Shown here in pieces: positions 23,299 to 31,342 of a stretch of DNA of 52,221 nt. The translations under genes and the position numbers were made by a program. Origin of the DNA: Clostridia bacterium (GTDB lineage: Bacteria > Bacillota > Clostridia > Christensenellales > Aristaeellaceae); assembly GCA_017545905.1 (NCBI GenBank), contig JAFWXL010000098.1:1-52221 (forward strand). The letters are read 5' to 3'. Position 1 is the stretch's first letter, and every line of letters starts with the position of its first letter. The notes beneath the pieces are model-generated. The model did not search any database and was not told where the DNA came from. It worked only from the letters and a program-made list of their open reading frames with translations.

Positions 23299-23359
23299 GA
23301 TGCGGCTTCTTTTTCTCTGCCGCCGGGCATACCCTCATGGCACAGAAGGAGGCGGTATC

Positions 23360-24373
23360 ATGGCGGCATGTTCTCAGGCGCTTGCACTGCTTGGCGGTGT
23401 GATCGGCGCGGGCTTCGCATCCGGACGCGAGATCCTTCACTTCTTCGCCGCCCACGGCAGACAGGCGCCTGCCGCCATAGCGGCCGCCTGTCTGGCGCTG
23501 GGTGCGCTGTGTCTGCGCCTGCCCGCGCTGATGCGCCGGTACGGCGCCTCCACGCTGATGGAGCTGTGCCGCATCCGGCTTGGTGCACGCTTTGGAAGCC
23601 TGTGCGCCGCGCTGTTTCTGTCGCTTTGCGCGCTGACAGGCGCAGCAATGCTCACCGCCTGCGCAGAGCTGGGCGCGCTTGTATTGCCCATGCACGGCGC
23701 GTATCTGCTGTCGCTTTTTGGCACGCTGATTCTCGCTGCAGCGCTTTCCGGGCTGGGGCTGTTCGGCGTTGCGCTGCCCGGCGCGCTGCTGCTGATGACG
23801 CTGCCCGTTCTGCTCATCCATCTGCTTGCGCTGCCCGCAGGCGAAGCCTGCTTCCTTCCGGCCATGGCGCCGGATCTGCCCGTACGTGCCCTCAGCGACG
23901 GCATAGCCTATGGTGCGCTCAGCGCAGCGCAGCTTGCCGGCCTGCTGAGCCGGCTTTGCCAGCAGGACGCGCGCACCAGCAGGCACGCGGCGCTGCTGTT
24001 TACGCTGCTCTTTGGCTGCATGCTTTTTCTTGGCACTCAGGTGTGCCGGCGGCATCTGCCCGCCATCGTGCATCAGCCGCTGCCCTTCGTCTATCTGAGC
24101 CGGTCGCTTGGCGCAGGGCATGTTCCTGTCGCACTGTGCATGTATGCCGCTGCACTCTCCACGCTGTGCGCCATGCTCCACGCGCTGATGCAGGCGCTTC
24201 CGCCCGGCGCGCAGGGCGCATGCCTTGCCGCGCTGTGCTGCCTGATGCCGGCTTTCGTTGGCTTTGACGCGCTGATCGTCCACGGCTATCCGCTGCTGGG
24301 CGCGCTGTGCGCAGGTCTTCTTGCCGCGCTGTGCCTGCCCGTATGTCAGAAGGCCAGCATGTCCGAGATATAG
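23360..24373 (+). CDS. YkvI-family membrane protein
   Basis: 337 residues, about 10 hydrophobic segments. The N-terminus LALLGGVIGAGFASGREILHFFAAHG is the signature of the YkvI family, a branch of the amino-acid/polyamine transporter (LeuT-fold) superfamily, in which GxGFASGxE sits in the unwound first helix. Substrate unknown. The ATG at 23360 follows AAGGAGG by 7 bases. It converges on the M1-like gene with a 28-base overlap of coding ends and no terminator between them, so each message is antisense to the end of the other. Confidence 0.85.
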   Translation: MAACSQALALLGGVIGAGFASGREILHFFAAHGRQAPAAIAAACLALGALCLRLPALMRRYGASTLMELCRIRLGARFGSLCAALFLSLCALTGAAMLTACAELGALVLPMHGAYLLSLFGTLILAAALSGLGLFGVALPGALLLMTLPVLLIHLLALPAGEACFLPAMAPDLPVRALSDGIAYGALSAAQLAGLLSRLCQQDARTSRHAALLFTLLFGCMLFLGTQVCRRHLPAIVHQPLPFVYLSRSLGAGHVPVALCMYAAALSTLCAMLHALMQALPPGAQGACLAALCCLMPAFVGFDALIVHGYPLLGALCAGLLAALCLPVCQKASMSEI

Positions 24374-25641
24374 CCGTCCCAGCTGCTGCCCGTCTCCTGC
24401 TCCAGCGCCCTGCAGAGCGCCTCCGCCGAGCCCCTGCCGCCTGCGCAGGCACGCACATAGGCCTGCAGCGCCCGGACAAACGCATCATCGCCCACAGCCT
24501 GCTCAACGCCCAGCAGCATCGCCGCGCCCTGATCGCGCAGCACCTGCATCATCTCGCTGTCCGATCCAAAGTGCGCCGTCGACGCGCCGACGCATACGCC
24601 GGCAGGACGCGTGATCCGGGTGGCAAGCTCCAGCTCGCCGTAAAGCCGCTCCTCGTATGCCGCCGTCCCGCGCAGACGCTTATAAGCCAGCATCTCCGCA
24701 CATGATGCGAGCGTATGGCTCAGCCACGGTGCGTTCCATGGGTCGCTTCCCACCTGAACGCCGAAAATCTGCCTCGCAATCAGGCGGGTGAGCTTTCTTC
24801 TGAGCTGTTCTCCGCGCCCGTCTGCATCCAGCATGATCAGGCCGGAAAGCGCAAGGCCATCCTCCCGGCCCGTTCCGCCCTGCGCAACGGTCAGGCTGTC
24901 AAAGGGATACGGAAAACCTGCATCCATGAGCGATTCAAGCGCATCCTGCGCTCCGGCAAGCAGCATGGCGGCTGTTCCGCTGTCCCTGGCCAGCGCACAA
25001 ACGCGCACGCCGCCAATCTCCTTTTCCTTTGCGCTGCCGCCGGGCAGCAGCGCAAAGCTCGCATCGCGCGCCATGCGCATCTGCGCCGCAATCTCCCCGT
25101 CCAGCGTGATCATGGCGTCAAATGCCTCAGCGCCGGAGAGGTCCGCCAGATCGTCATATGCATCCGTGCGCCATGCACCGCCCTCAAACATCGCTTTCGA
25201 GGGAAGCGTGATCGCCGCCGCACCGTCCGTTTTCGCATGCTTGATCATGACGGTCCACGACAGCCGGATTTCCTCGCCGTCCGGCCACTGGCAGGCGATG
25301 CGCAGCACCGTCGGATCCTCGGCATCCTGCGAAAAAGCCGCCGCCTTTCCGTCGAACGCCGCGCCGCTGACATATGCGCTGCAGCCCGGCATGCCGTTCA
25401 TATACAGGCGCAGCACGATTTCATCCAGATCCTGGCCTGTTCTGTTTCGTGCGGTCAGCATCTGCGTGCCGCGCAGCGTGCGAAGGGTCTCATCATAGGT
25501 CAGCTCCGCGCGCATAAAATCGCGGTCGGAAACCGGCTCAATCGGATCGCGCTGCGCAGGCGCGCCCGCGCGCGAAAGCGCAAAAAATGCCGCCGCCAGT
25601 ACCGTCAGCAGAACCAGCGCGCATAAGGTTCTTCTTTTCAC
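24346..25641 (-). CDS. Secreted M1-peptidase-like protein without the zinc site
   Basis: 431 residues from a GTG start at 25641 (GGAGG 5 bases upstream). A signal anchor lies at residues about 5-25. The body follows the M1 aminopeptidase plan: an N-terminal beta domain (TLRGTQMLTARNRTGQDLDEIVLRLYMN), then the catalytic-like domain with GGTGREDGLALSGLIML where GxMEN would be. The region aligning with HExxH-(x18)-E reads LIARQIFGVQVGSDPWNAPWLSHTLASCAE (about nt 24720-24790). Both histidines and the first glutamate are absent although the frame, WL and ASCAE are kept. It is probably a pseudoenzyme on the outer membrane face. Converges on the YkvI gene. Confidence 0.72.
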   Translation of the reverse strand: MKRRTLCALVLLTVLAAAFFALSRAGAPAQRDPIEPVSDRDFMRAELTYDETLRTLRGTQMLTARNRTGQDLDEIVLRLYMNGMPGCSAYVSGAAFDGKAAAFSQDAEDPTVLRIACQWPDGEEIRLSWTVMIKHAKTDGAAAITLPSKAMFEGGAWRTDAYDDLADLSGAEAFDAMITLDGEIAAQMRMARDASFALLPGGSAKEKEIGGVRVCALARDSGTAAMLLAGAQDALESLMDAGFPYPFDSLTVAQGGTGREDGLALSGLIMLDADGRGEQLRRKLTRLIARQIFGVQVGSDPWNAPWLSHTLASCAEMLAYKRLRGTAAYEERLYGELELATRITRPAGVCVGASTAHFGSDSEMMQVLRDQGAAMLLGVEQAVGDDAFVRALQAYVRACAGGRGSAEALCRALEQETGSSWDGYISDMLAF

Positions 25642-25721
25642 AGACGCCTCCGTGATCAAAACAAGCGGGCAGCATATCCGCCGTCCGCTTTTGTCATTCC
25701 GTCTTTCTCTTTGCCGGGCAG

Positions 25722-26135
25722 TTATGCCTTCCTGTCAAACTTGTATCCGCAGTCCTTGCAGGTGATGGTGATGCTGCCCACGCCGCGCGGCACGCGCAGG
25801 CGCTTTTTGCAGTTGGGGCAGGTGAAATAGCGGTACGTCTTGCTGTTCTTCACTCGGTTCATCCATTCTGTCACAGCGGTGCGGATCTTGTAGGTCTTCT
25901 GCAGATAGATCTGGTTCTCATTCTGCCTGCGATAGCGGTCCTTGCTGAGCATGCGGATGAACACCACGATCAGCAGCGCGTCTGCCAGCAGCGTCAGTAT
26001 GCGCAGCCCCGAAAACGAGCCGATGATGGAGATGATCAGCGCCGTCCAGACCATGGTCATGCCCAGCTGGTCCGCGCCGTAGCGGCCGGACATGAACCGG
26101 GCAAAGTTCCTGCGGATATTTTCAAAGAAACCCAT
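25722..26135 (-). CDS. Membrane protein with C-terminal zinc ribbon
   Basis: 137 residues. Two membrane helices (about 27-42 and 45-62) are followed by a basic stretch and a C-terminal zinc ribbon with two CxxC knuckles: FTCPNCKKRLRVPRG (about 104-118) and ITCKDCGYKF (about 123-132). Small proteins of this design are common in Clostridia; function unknown, possibly a protein-protein or nucleic acid contact at the membrane. The ATG at 26135 has GGGAGG 7 bases upstream. It has its own promoter and is divergent from the kinase gene. Confidence 0.82.
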   Translation of the reverse strand: MGFFENIRRNFARFMSGRYGADQLGMTMVWTALIISIIGSFSGLRILTLLADALLIVVFIRMLSKDRYRRQNENQIYLQKTYKIRTAVTEWMNRVKNSKTYRYFTCPNCKKRLRVPRGVGSITITCKDCGYKFDRKA

Positions 26136-26165
26136 CTGTGTTTCCTCCCTGCATATGTTATGTTC

Positions 26166-26194
26166 AGCATACGACAGTACGTCCTGCCTGTCAA
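26166..26194 (-). promoter_or_regulatory. Promoter of the zinc-ribbon membrane protein
   Basis: Reverse strand TTGACA (26189-26194), 17-base spacer, TATGCT (26166-26171). Confidence 0.75.
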
Positions 26195-26218
26195 TGCTTT
26201 TTGCCGCGCGGTCACTCC

Positions 26219-26247
26219 TTGCTTTCCCGCGCGCGCTTTGCTATACT
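26219..26247 (+). promoter_or_regulatory. Promoter of the P-loop kinase gene
   Basis: TTGCTT (26219-26224), 17-base spacer, TATACT (26242-26247). It is back to back with the zinc-ribbon promoter, the two -35 boxes being only 24 bases apart. Confidence 0.68.
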
Positions 26248-26277
26248 GAGCAAAACACAGCCAGAAGGAGGCCCGGT

Positions 26278-26862
26278 ATGCACGCATCCCTGCTCGAAAC
26301 GGCGATCCGCAATATCCTGAAGCGGCAGGCACGCGCGCTTGTCGCCATCGACGGCATGGCCGCCAGCGGCAAAACGACGCTGGCGCATGCGCTTGCGCAG
26401 CGCTTTCCTTCCTGCGCCGTCGTGCATATGGACGATTTCACCGTGCCGTTTGAAGACCGCTTCCCCGGCTATTTTGAAAAGACGCTCTCCAACGCGGACA
26501 CCGCCCGCTTTGACCGCGAGGTACTTTCGCCGCTTTCCCGCGGTCAGCAGGCCGTATACCGGCCCTATGTCTGCCATCCTGATCCCGGTTTTCTCGAGCC
26601 CGCCGTCATTGCGGCAGACTGCGCCGTGGTGATTGTCGAGGGCGCATACTGCCTGCACCCCGATCTGTTTGACCGCTACGACCTGCGCGTGCTTTCCCTC
26701 ATCGATGAAAGGACGCAGCGCAGGCGCATTCTTGCGCGCAACGGCGCAGCGCAGCTGGAGCGCTTTGTTTCAGCATGGATTCCCATGGAAAACAGGCATA
26801 TCGCCGCGCGCCGCCTGAAAGATATCTGTGATCTTGTGCTCAGCGCAGATCAAGCGCCCTGA
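26278..26862 (+). CDS. Uridine kinase-like P-loop phosphotransferase
   Basis: 194 residues. The Walker A motif is GMAASGKTTLA (about 23-33), followed by VVHMDDFTVP with the DDF aspartate (about 55-64) and CAVVIVEGAYCLHPDL (about 117-132). This matches the nucleoside/phosphoribulokinase family shared with uridine kinase. Substrate is not certain; it lacks the full uridine-binding signature, so it may phosphorylate another small molecule. The ATG at 26278 follows GGAGG by 6 bases. Its end overlaps the convergent phosphatase gene by 23 bases. Confidence 0.82.
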   Translation: MHASLLETAIRNILKRQARALVAIDGMAASGKTTLAHALAQRFPSCAVVHMDDFTVPFEDRFPGYFEKTLSNADTARFDREVLSPLSRGQQAVYRPYVCHPDPGFLEPAVIAADCAVVIVEGAYCLHPDLFDRYDLRVLSLIDERTQRRRILARNGAAQLERFVSAWIPMENRHIAARRLKDICDLVLSADQAP

Positions 26863-27622
26863 TCCATCTGTCGCCGAAGCGCTCCGCTTCTTTCGCCGCG
26901 CGGTCGTATTCCTTGGGATTGGCAACCTCCTGCGGCTCGTGCGCATCCAGACCGATGATCACCTGATTACCCGTATCGTATGCAATTTCAAAGAAATCCG
27001 CGTTAGGATAGCCGTTTCCGTTCATCCCGCCCAGACGATACCTGTCGTGGAGATTGATCTCCATCGGCAGGTTATTCTGTTTGCAGCACTGGCAGATATC
27101 CTTCGCCGCCGCGCGGCAGTTTTCATCAAACACCGGATAGCGGCGCATGAACAGATCCGGATGCGCAATATACGCGAACAGACCGGTTTCAATTCCCTTG
27201 ACTGCGCTGTCCACATAGTGCGCCAGATCCCCGGCAGTCTTTGAATCGCCGAAATAACGGCCCGTCTCGTCGCTGCCCTCGTAATGGCAGCCGAAGATCA
27301 GGTAATCAAGCCTTTTGGCTTCTTTGATTTCTGCCAGCCAGTTCATGTACTGCGGAAAGTATTCGCACTCAAAGCCTGTGAGAAGCTCGATTTTTCCGGC
27401 GTACTTCTTCTGGAGTTCGCGCATCGCGGCGATGTACCCGTCCATCTGCGTGATGGGCATGCGCACATGCGGATTCACAAATCCGGATTCATATGGCCAC
27501 GGCATATGATCCGAAAAGCCGAAGATATCAAATCCGCGTTCAATCGCCGCGGCGATATACTGCTCGTCCGTGCCGTCGGCATGGCCGCAGCGCGCAGTAT
27601 GCGTGTGATAGTTTGCTTTCAT
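26840..27622 (-). CDS. PHP-domain histidinol-phosphatase-like protein
   Basis: 260 residues. PHP metal site: NYHTHTARCGHADGT (about 4-18), GFSDHMPW (about 35-42), FECEYFPQY (about 83-91), HPDL (about 153) and GLDAHEP (about 224-230). It is expected to hydrolyse histidinol phosphate or a related phosphomonoester with a trinuclear metal centre. No his genes are nearby, so the substrate could differ. The ATG at 27622 follows AAGGGGG by 9 bases. It lies downstream of an amino-acid kinase, separated by a repeat element. Confidence 0.87.
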   Translation of the reverse strand: MKANYHTHTARCGHADGTDEQYIAAAIERGFDIFGFSDHMPWPYESGFVNPHVRMPITQMDGYIAAMRELQKKYAGKIELLTGFECEYFPQYMNWLAEIKEAKRLDYLIFGCHYEGSDETGRYFGDSKTAGDLAHYVDSAVKGIETGLFAYIAHPDLFMRRYPVFDENCRAAAKDICQCCKQNNLPMEINLHDRYRLGGMNGNGYPNADFFEIAYDTGNQVIIGLDAHEPQEVANPKEYDRAAKEAERFGDRWIRALDLR

Positions 27623-27646
27623 ATTATCGTACCCCCTTCTCAGGTA

Positions 27647-27706
27647 GCTACGCCTGCGGGCGGGACCTCATCCGCCCTTCGGGCACCTTCCCCAAAGGGG
27701 AAGGCT
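27647..27706. repeat. Intergenic repeat-like stem-loop cluster
   Basis: About 60 bases with three successive small stem-loops: CGCCTGCGGGCG, GCCCTTCGGGC and CCTTCCCCAAAGGGGAAGG. Such arrays are typical of dispersed intergenic repeats in Clostridia. The last hairpin could also end the amino-acid kinase message. Confidence 0.6.
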
Positions 27707-27709
27707 TAT

Positions 27710-28534
27710 CTAGTCAATACCGATGCGGGTACAGGGCACGCGGCCTTCGACCAGATCGCTGATGCGGTGGCGGCCATGGCCGATGATCACCGTCGTGCCG
27801 CGAAGCGCCGGCTTGAGCGCAAATTCCAGCTTGGCGCGCGCACCGTTTGCGCCCGCGCGGGATGCGCCCACACAGTGCTCCTGCAATTCTCGTACCTTAC
27901 GCTCCAGCTGCTCCGCATCCGGGGCCAGCACGTCGCGCACCAGCGTTTGAGGATCCTTGGGATCGGCATAGATGCCCTCGGTGGATGTCATAATCAGCAG
28001 CACGCGCGTGGAGACAAGACCCGCGATCACCGCCGCCGTCTCGTCGTTGTCCACGCATTCGTGAATCTCCTGATTGCCCTTGTACAGATGGGAAAGTTCC
28101 CATTTGCGGTTCTCCTCATCAGAAACCGGGTCGTTGTAATTGACAATCGGGATCGCGCCCTGATCCTTTGCGCGCAGGAAGAGCCTGCGGATATGCTCGC
28201 GCTTGTACTTGTCGTTGAAATGCTGGTGCTCCACCAGCACCTGACGCACGGAATAGTCCTGATGGATAAACCGGCGGTACTGCTCCATGAGGATGGTCTG
28301 ACCCTGAGCGGCGTAGTCGGTCTTTGCGTCCACGCTGTCACATGTCAGCTCGCAGCCGTTGCGCCTCATATAGTCCAGACGGCCGATTTCCGCCGCGCCG
28401 GAGGTGACCCAGATCATGCCGGGTTTCAGTTCACGGCCGAGTCTGGAAAAGATGTTATAGTCGATATCGGCGTCCTCGCGGCGGATGAGCGCCATCGAGC
28501 CGATCTTGCCGACCAGATCAAAATCGTAATGCAT
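27710..28534 (-). CDS. Amino-acid kinase family protein, glutamate 5-kinase-like
   Basis: 274 residues. It is a member of the amino-acid kinase fold: WVTSGAAEIG (about 43-52), VNYNDPVSDEENR (about 131-143), ECVDNDETAAVIAGLV (about 158-173) and TSTEGIYADPKDP (about 183-195) match the substrate and ATP loops of ProB/aspartokinase. The PUA domain of long ProB proteins is absent, and proA is not nearby. The ATG at 28534 has AAAGGG 6 bases upstream; an in-frame ATG at 28549 is an alternative. The true substrate is uncertain; the neighbour downstream is a PHP phosphatase. Confidence 0.78.
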   Translation of the reverse strand: MHYDFDLVGKIGSMALIRREDADIDYNIFSRLGRELKPGMIWVTSGAAEIGRLDYMRRNGCELTCDSVDAKTDYAAQGQTILMEQYRRFIHQDYSVRQVLVEHQHFNDKYKREHIRRLFLRAKDQGAIPIVNYNDPVSDEENRKWELSHLYKGNQEIHECVDNDETAAVIAGLVSTRVLLIMTSTEGIYADPKDPQTLVRDVLAPDAEQLERKVRELQEHCVGASRAGANGARAKLEFALKPALRGTTVIIGHGRHRISDLVEGRVPCTRIGID

Positions 28535-28598
28535 TTGATACCCTTTCATGGTGCTGCCGTCCTTAACGCGAAAACGCTGGGCTGCCGCCCAAACCGTC

Positions 28599-28662
28599 TC
28601 GGGGACGCTGTCCCCGAACCCCTGGCAGGGACATTGTCCCTGCACCCTTCTTCGCTTCGCGC
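28599..28662 (+). repeat. REP-like double stem-loop, copy A
   Basis: Two stem-loops (GGGGACGCTGTCCCC and CAGGGACATTGTCCCTG) are followed by TTCGCTTCGCGC. It matches a second copy at 36227-36292 in the same orientation, with conserved spacing and stems that change on both arms. Confidence 0.82.
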
Positions 28663-28683
28663 TTTTTGCAGCGTTTTTCCGGA

Positions 28684-29160
28684 TTATTTGTGATAGCGTT
28701 CGCCCGCCGCGATCTTGAGCGCGCGGTAGGTCTGCTCCAGCAGCATGATGCGCGCCAGCTGATGCGGGAAGGTCATCGGTGAAAACGAAAGCTTTACCTG
28801 CGCACGCCGGACCACCTCGTCACAAAGGCCCAGCGAGCCGCCGATGACAAACACCACCCGCCGTCCGGTATCGATGAGCTCCGTCAGCTTTTTGGAGAGC
28901 TGCACGGAATCCATCTGTTTTCCCTCGATGCACAGGCACACGACCACGTCGCCCTCGCGCAGCTTGGCAAGGATTGCGTCGCCCTCTTTTTTCTTGATCT
29001 GCTCTTCGATGGCGGATGAGGAATTGCTCGGCTCCGGCAGATCCGGCAGCTCGATCGTCTCCCATTTTCCAAAGCGCGTAAGCCGCTTTTCGTACTCAGC
29101 CGCAGCGTCGCGCCAGTATTTTTCCTTGAGTTTGCCCATGCAGATGAGCGCCATGTTCAT
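28684..29160 (-). CDS. rlmH: 23S rRNA (pseudouridine(1915)-N(3))-methyltransferase
   Basis: 158 residues, usual SPOUT-family length. It methylates pseudouridine 1915 of 23S rRNA. Motifs: MALICMGKLKEKYWRDAAAEYEKRL start, VVFVIGGSLGLCDEV (about 99-113) and the C-terminal knot LSFSPMTFPHQLARIMLLEQTYRALKI (about 122-148) with the YHK end. The ATG at 29160 has AGGAGG 9 bases upstream and lies 5 bases after the CPBP stop. It ends the GT2-GtrA, CPBP, rlmH transcript. Confidence 0.96.
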   Translation of the reverse strand: MNMALICMGKLKEKYWRDAAAEYEKRLTRFGKWETIELPDLPEPSNSSSAIEEQIKKKEGDAILAKLREGDVVVCLCIEGKQMDSVQLSKKLTELIDTGRRVVFVIGGSLGLCDEVVRRAQVKLSFSPMTFPHQLARIMLLEQTYRALKIAAGERYHK

Positions 29161-29165
29161 ATGCT

Positions 29166-30056
29166 TCAGCCTCCTGTGATCAGCACCGCAAGCACCAGCA
29201 GGCCTGCTGCAGCCAGCGCGGCAATCTCCCTGCGGCTGAGCATTCCGCCCTCCCACAGCTCAAACTGTCCGCCGGCGCTTCGCGCCGTATAAGCCCGGCG
29301 AAGCACCGCCGCAAATGCAGCGCAGCCCGCCAGCCGCACGGCGCACGCCGCCAGCGACCATCCGGCAAACAGCCCGCCAAGCCCCATACCGCCAAGCAGA
29401 ATCAGCGCTGCATTATAGCCCATGTGCATGAGCACCGGCGCCAGCAGCGACTGCGTGCGCAGCGTCATCAGGCACAGAAGAAGGCTCAGCAGCACATAGC
29501 CGGTCAGCTCGCCCAGCCCGCCTGCATGCACAAGCGCAAAGCACAGCGACACGGCCGCCGATGCGCGCAGCACGCCATGTCTTTTAAGCGCGCCCAGCAG
29601 ATATCCGCGGAAGAACAGCTCCTCGCATATAGGCGCGATCACCGCGCTCTTGAGAAGCAGCGCCGCCAGCGCAGCAGGCTGCGCCTGTGCGCCGGACGCT
29701 GCGGCTTTCGCGCCCCCGGCTGCGCCGATCAGATCCACGGCAAGCGACACCGGGCAGACAGACAGCACGCCCAGCAGCGAAATCCACAGCATCTGCGTGC
29801 GTGAGAGTCTGCCAAGGGGCACAACGTCTGCATGATCTCCGTCCAGCACACAAAGGCCCAGATACGCGCCGCCGCCAAAGGCGGCAATCGTCGTGCCCGT
29901 CTGCAGCAGCCAGCCAAGCCAATGCGGCAGCTTTTCCGGCAGCAGGCGCGCCGCCAGCGTCAGCAGGCATGCTGCGAGCGTCAAAAGAAGCGCGGAGCGC
30001 ATCCTGACACGCCGCCGCGCTTTGACGATATTCAGTTTTGTTCTCTGAATAGCCAT
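29166..30056 (-). CDS. CPBP-family intramembrane metalloprotease
   Basis: 296 residues, about 8 hydrophobic segments. The catalytic motif EELFFRGYLLG (about 142-152) supplies EExxxR, and HAGG (about 178) with HMGYN (about 211-215) supplies the HxxxN-type zinc ligands of the CPBP (CAAX protease and bacteriocin-processing) family. The bacterial role ranges from peptide maturation to self-immunity. Its start is joined to the GT2-GtrA stop by a TAATG overlap. The second membrane half is unusually rich in Ala and Leu. Confidence 0.9.
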   Translation of the reverse strand: MAIQRTKLNIVKARRRVRMRSALLLTLAACLLTLAARLLPEKLPHWLGWLLQTGTTIAAFGGGAYLGLCVLDGDHADVVPLGRLSRTQMLWISLLGVLSVCPVSLAVDLIGAAGGAKAAASGAQAQPAALAALLLKSAVIAPICEELFFRGYLLGALKRHGVLRASAAVSLCFALVHAGGLGELTGYVLLSLLLCLMTLRTQSLLAPVLMHMGYNAALILLGGMGLGGLFAGWSLAACAVRLAGCAAFAAVLRRAYTARSAGGQFELWEGGMLSRREIAALAAAGLLVLAVLITGG

Positions 30057-31093
30057 TACTTATTGAATACGTAGTCCCTCTGAATAAAGTAGCTGAGCAT
30101 GAACAGCACCAGATCGACAGGAATCTTGATGATCGCCGCAGAAAGCGGAATCACGCCCGGCAGCACCTGCACAAGACCCGCGCCCAGCAATCCCTGCACC
30201 ACGCACAGCGCGTAGTACTTGATCATGGAACTCCTGCCGCCGCGTCCGCCGAAGACAGTGTGCTTGTTCAGGTTGTAATTGACCTGAGAGGACACGATGC
30301 GCGCCAGCGCGTAGCTGACCAGCGCGGGCAGGCCGAACGTGCCCAGACACAGCCAGTAGAGCGCATAATCGATGACAAAGGACGCAATCGAGGAGAACAG
30401 GTACTTGAAGATGACCATGTAGATCTTGATTGCATCGCGCACGGGATTGAAGTGGCTGCCCTTGTTGTCATCGATGTAGATCGTCTCGATGGGCACCTCG
30501 AACACGCCAAGGCCCATATCGCGCAGCTTGAGCAGCACGTTCATCTCATACTCGTAGCGCTCGCCGTCAATGCGCGCCATCGCCGGCAGAGAAGAAGCCG
30601 GCAGCGCGCGCAGGCCCGTCTGCGTATCGCCGACCTTCACGCCGCTGGCCAGCGCATAGACAAAGCGCGTGATGCGGTTGCCCCACAGGCTCTTGAAGGG
30701 CACATTGCCGGTAAACGCGCGGGAGCCGAGCACCAGCTTGTCCGGATGCGCATGCAGCGCGTCAATCAGGCGCAGGATATCCTTGGGGGTGTGCTGGCCG
30801 TCCGCATCGGCGGTGACGATGCCGGCCATATCCGGCCATCTGAGCATCGCGGCATTGATACCGGTCTTGAGCGCTCTTCCCTTGCCCATGTTCACCGCAT
30901 GCACGGCGACCTCGGCGCCCAGCTTTCTGCAAGCCTCAAAAATATGCGCAAAAGCCTCCTGGCCGCCGTCGTCCACCAGCAGCACGTCAAGGCTGTTTTC
31001 CACAATCAGCTCGCGCGTCAGATCGATGAGGCGCTCGTCCGGCTTGTAGGCGGGAATGAGCACAACGGCGCGCTTTTTGTTCGTATCGTTCAT
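30056..31093 (-). CDS. Bifunctional GT2 glycosyltransferase / GtrA-like protein
   Basis: 345 residues. Residues 1-230 form a GT2 domain (VVLIPAYKPDERLIDLT, VLLVDDGG, NMGKGRALKTGINAAM, IVTADADGQHTP), the rest a GtrA-like domain with four membrane helices (VIFKYLFSSIASFVIDYALYWL ...). The fusion should both transfer a sugar to polyprenyl phosphate and flip the product. The ATG at 31093 has AAGGAG 8 bases upstream. It heads a three-gene operon with CPBP and rlmH behind promoter 31166-31194. Confidence 0.92.
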   Translation of the reverse strand: MNDTNKKRAVVLIPAYKPDERLIDLTRELIVENSLDVLLVDDGGQEAFAHIFEACRKLGAEVAVHAVNMGKGRALKTGINAAMLRWPDMAGIVTADADGQHTPKDILRLIDALHAHPDKLVLGSRAFTGNVPFKSLWGNRITRFVYALASGVKVGDTQTGLRALPASSLPAMARIDGERYEYEMNVLLKLRDMGLGVFEVPIETIYIDDNKGSHFNPVRDAIKIYMVIFKYLFSSIASFVIDYALYWLCLGTFGLPALVSYALARIVSSQVNYNLNKHTVFGGRGGRSSMIKYYALCVVQGLLGAGLVQVLPGVIPLSAAIIKIPVDLVLFMLSYFIQRDYVFNK

Positions 31094-31165
31094 CTATATC
31101 TCCTTTGATATCAGGAATTCTCTGATTGTAAGATCATGTGCAGACAAATGCCGACACTTGTCATA

Positions 31166-31194
31166 AGTATACTGCCGCACATAAAAAAAGTCAA
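31166..31194 (-). promoter_or_regulatory. Promoter of the GT2-GtrA operon
   Basis: Reverse strand TTGACT (31189-31194), 17-base spacer, TATACT (31166-31171). The leader is about 65 bases with no clear riboswitch. Confidence 0.75.
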
Positions 31195-31247
31195 TAACGG
31201 TATGCCTTTTTTGCTGCCGGAATCCACAGGCGAATTGCGTATGCGCC

Positions 31248-31276
31248 TTGCATGAGGGCGGCGTTTGTGTTACAAT
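31248..31276 (+). promoter_or_regulatory. Promoter of trpS
   Basis: TTGCAT (31248-31253), 17-base spacer, TACAAT (31271-31276), 67 bases before the start codon. There is no T-box leader. Confidence 0.7.
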
Positions 31277-31342
31277 AGTTAAATCATGAGCGATTTTGGA
31301 GCGGACCCGAGTCCCTCTTATATCTGAAGGAGGCTTTGCCTT

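Noticed and set aside
31277-31342. T-box riboswitch before trpS
   Set aside because: The leader is only about 60 bases and lacks the AGGGTGG-type T-box motif and the specifier stem; only a short GGAC/GTCC hairpin is present.
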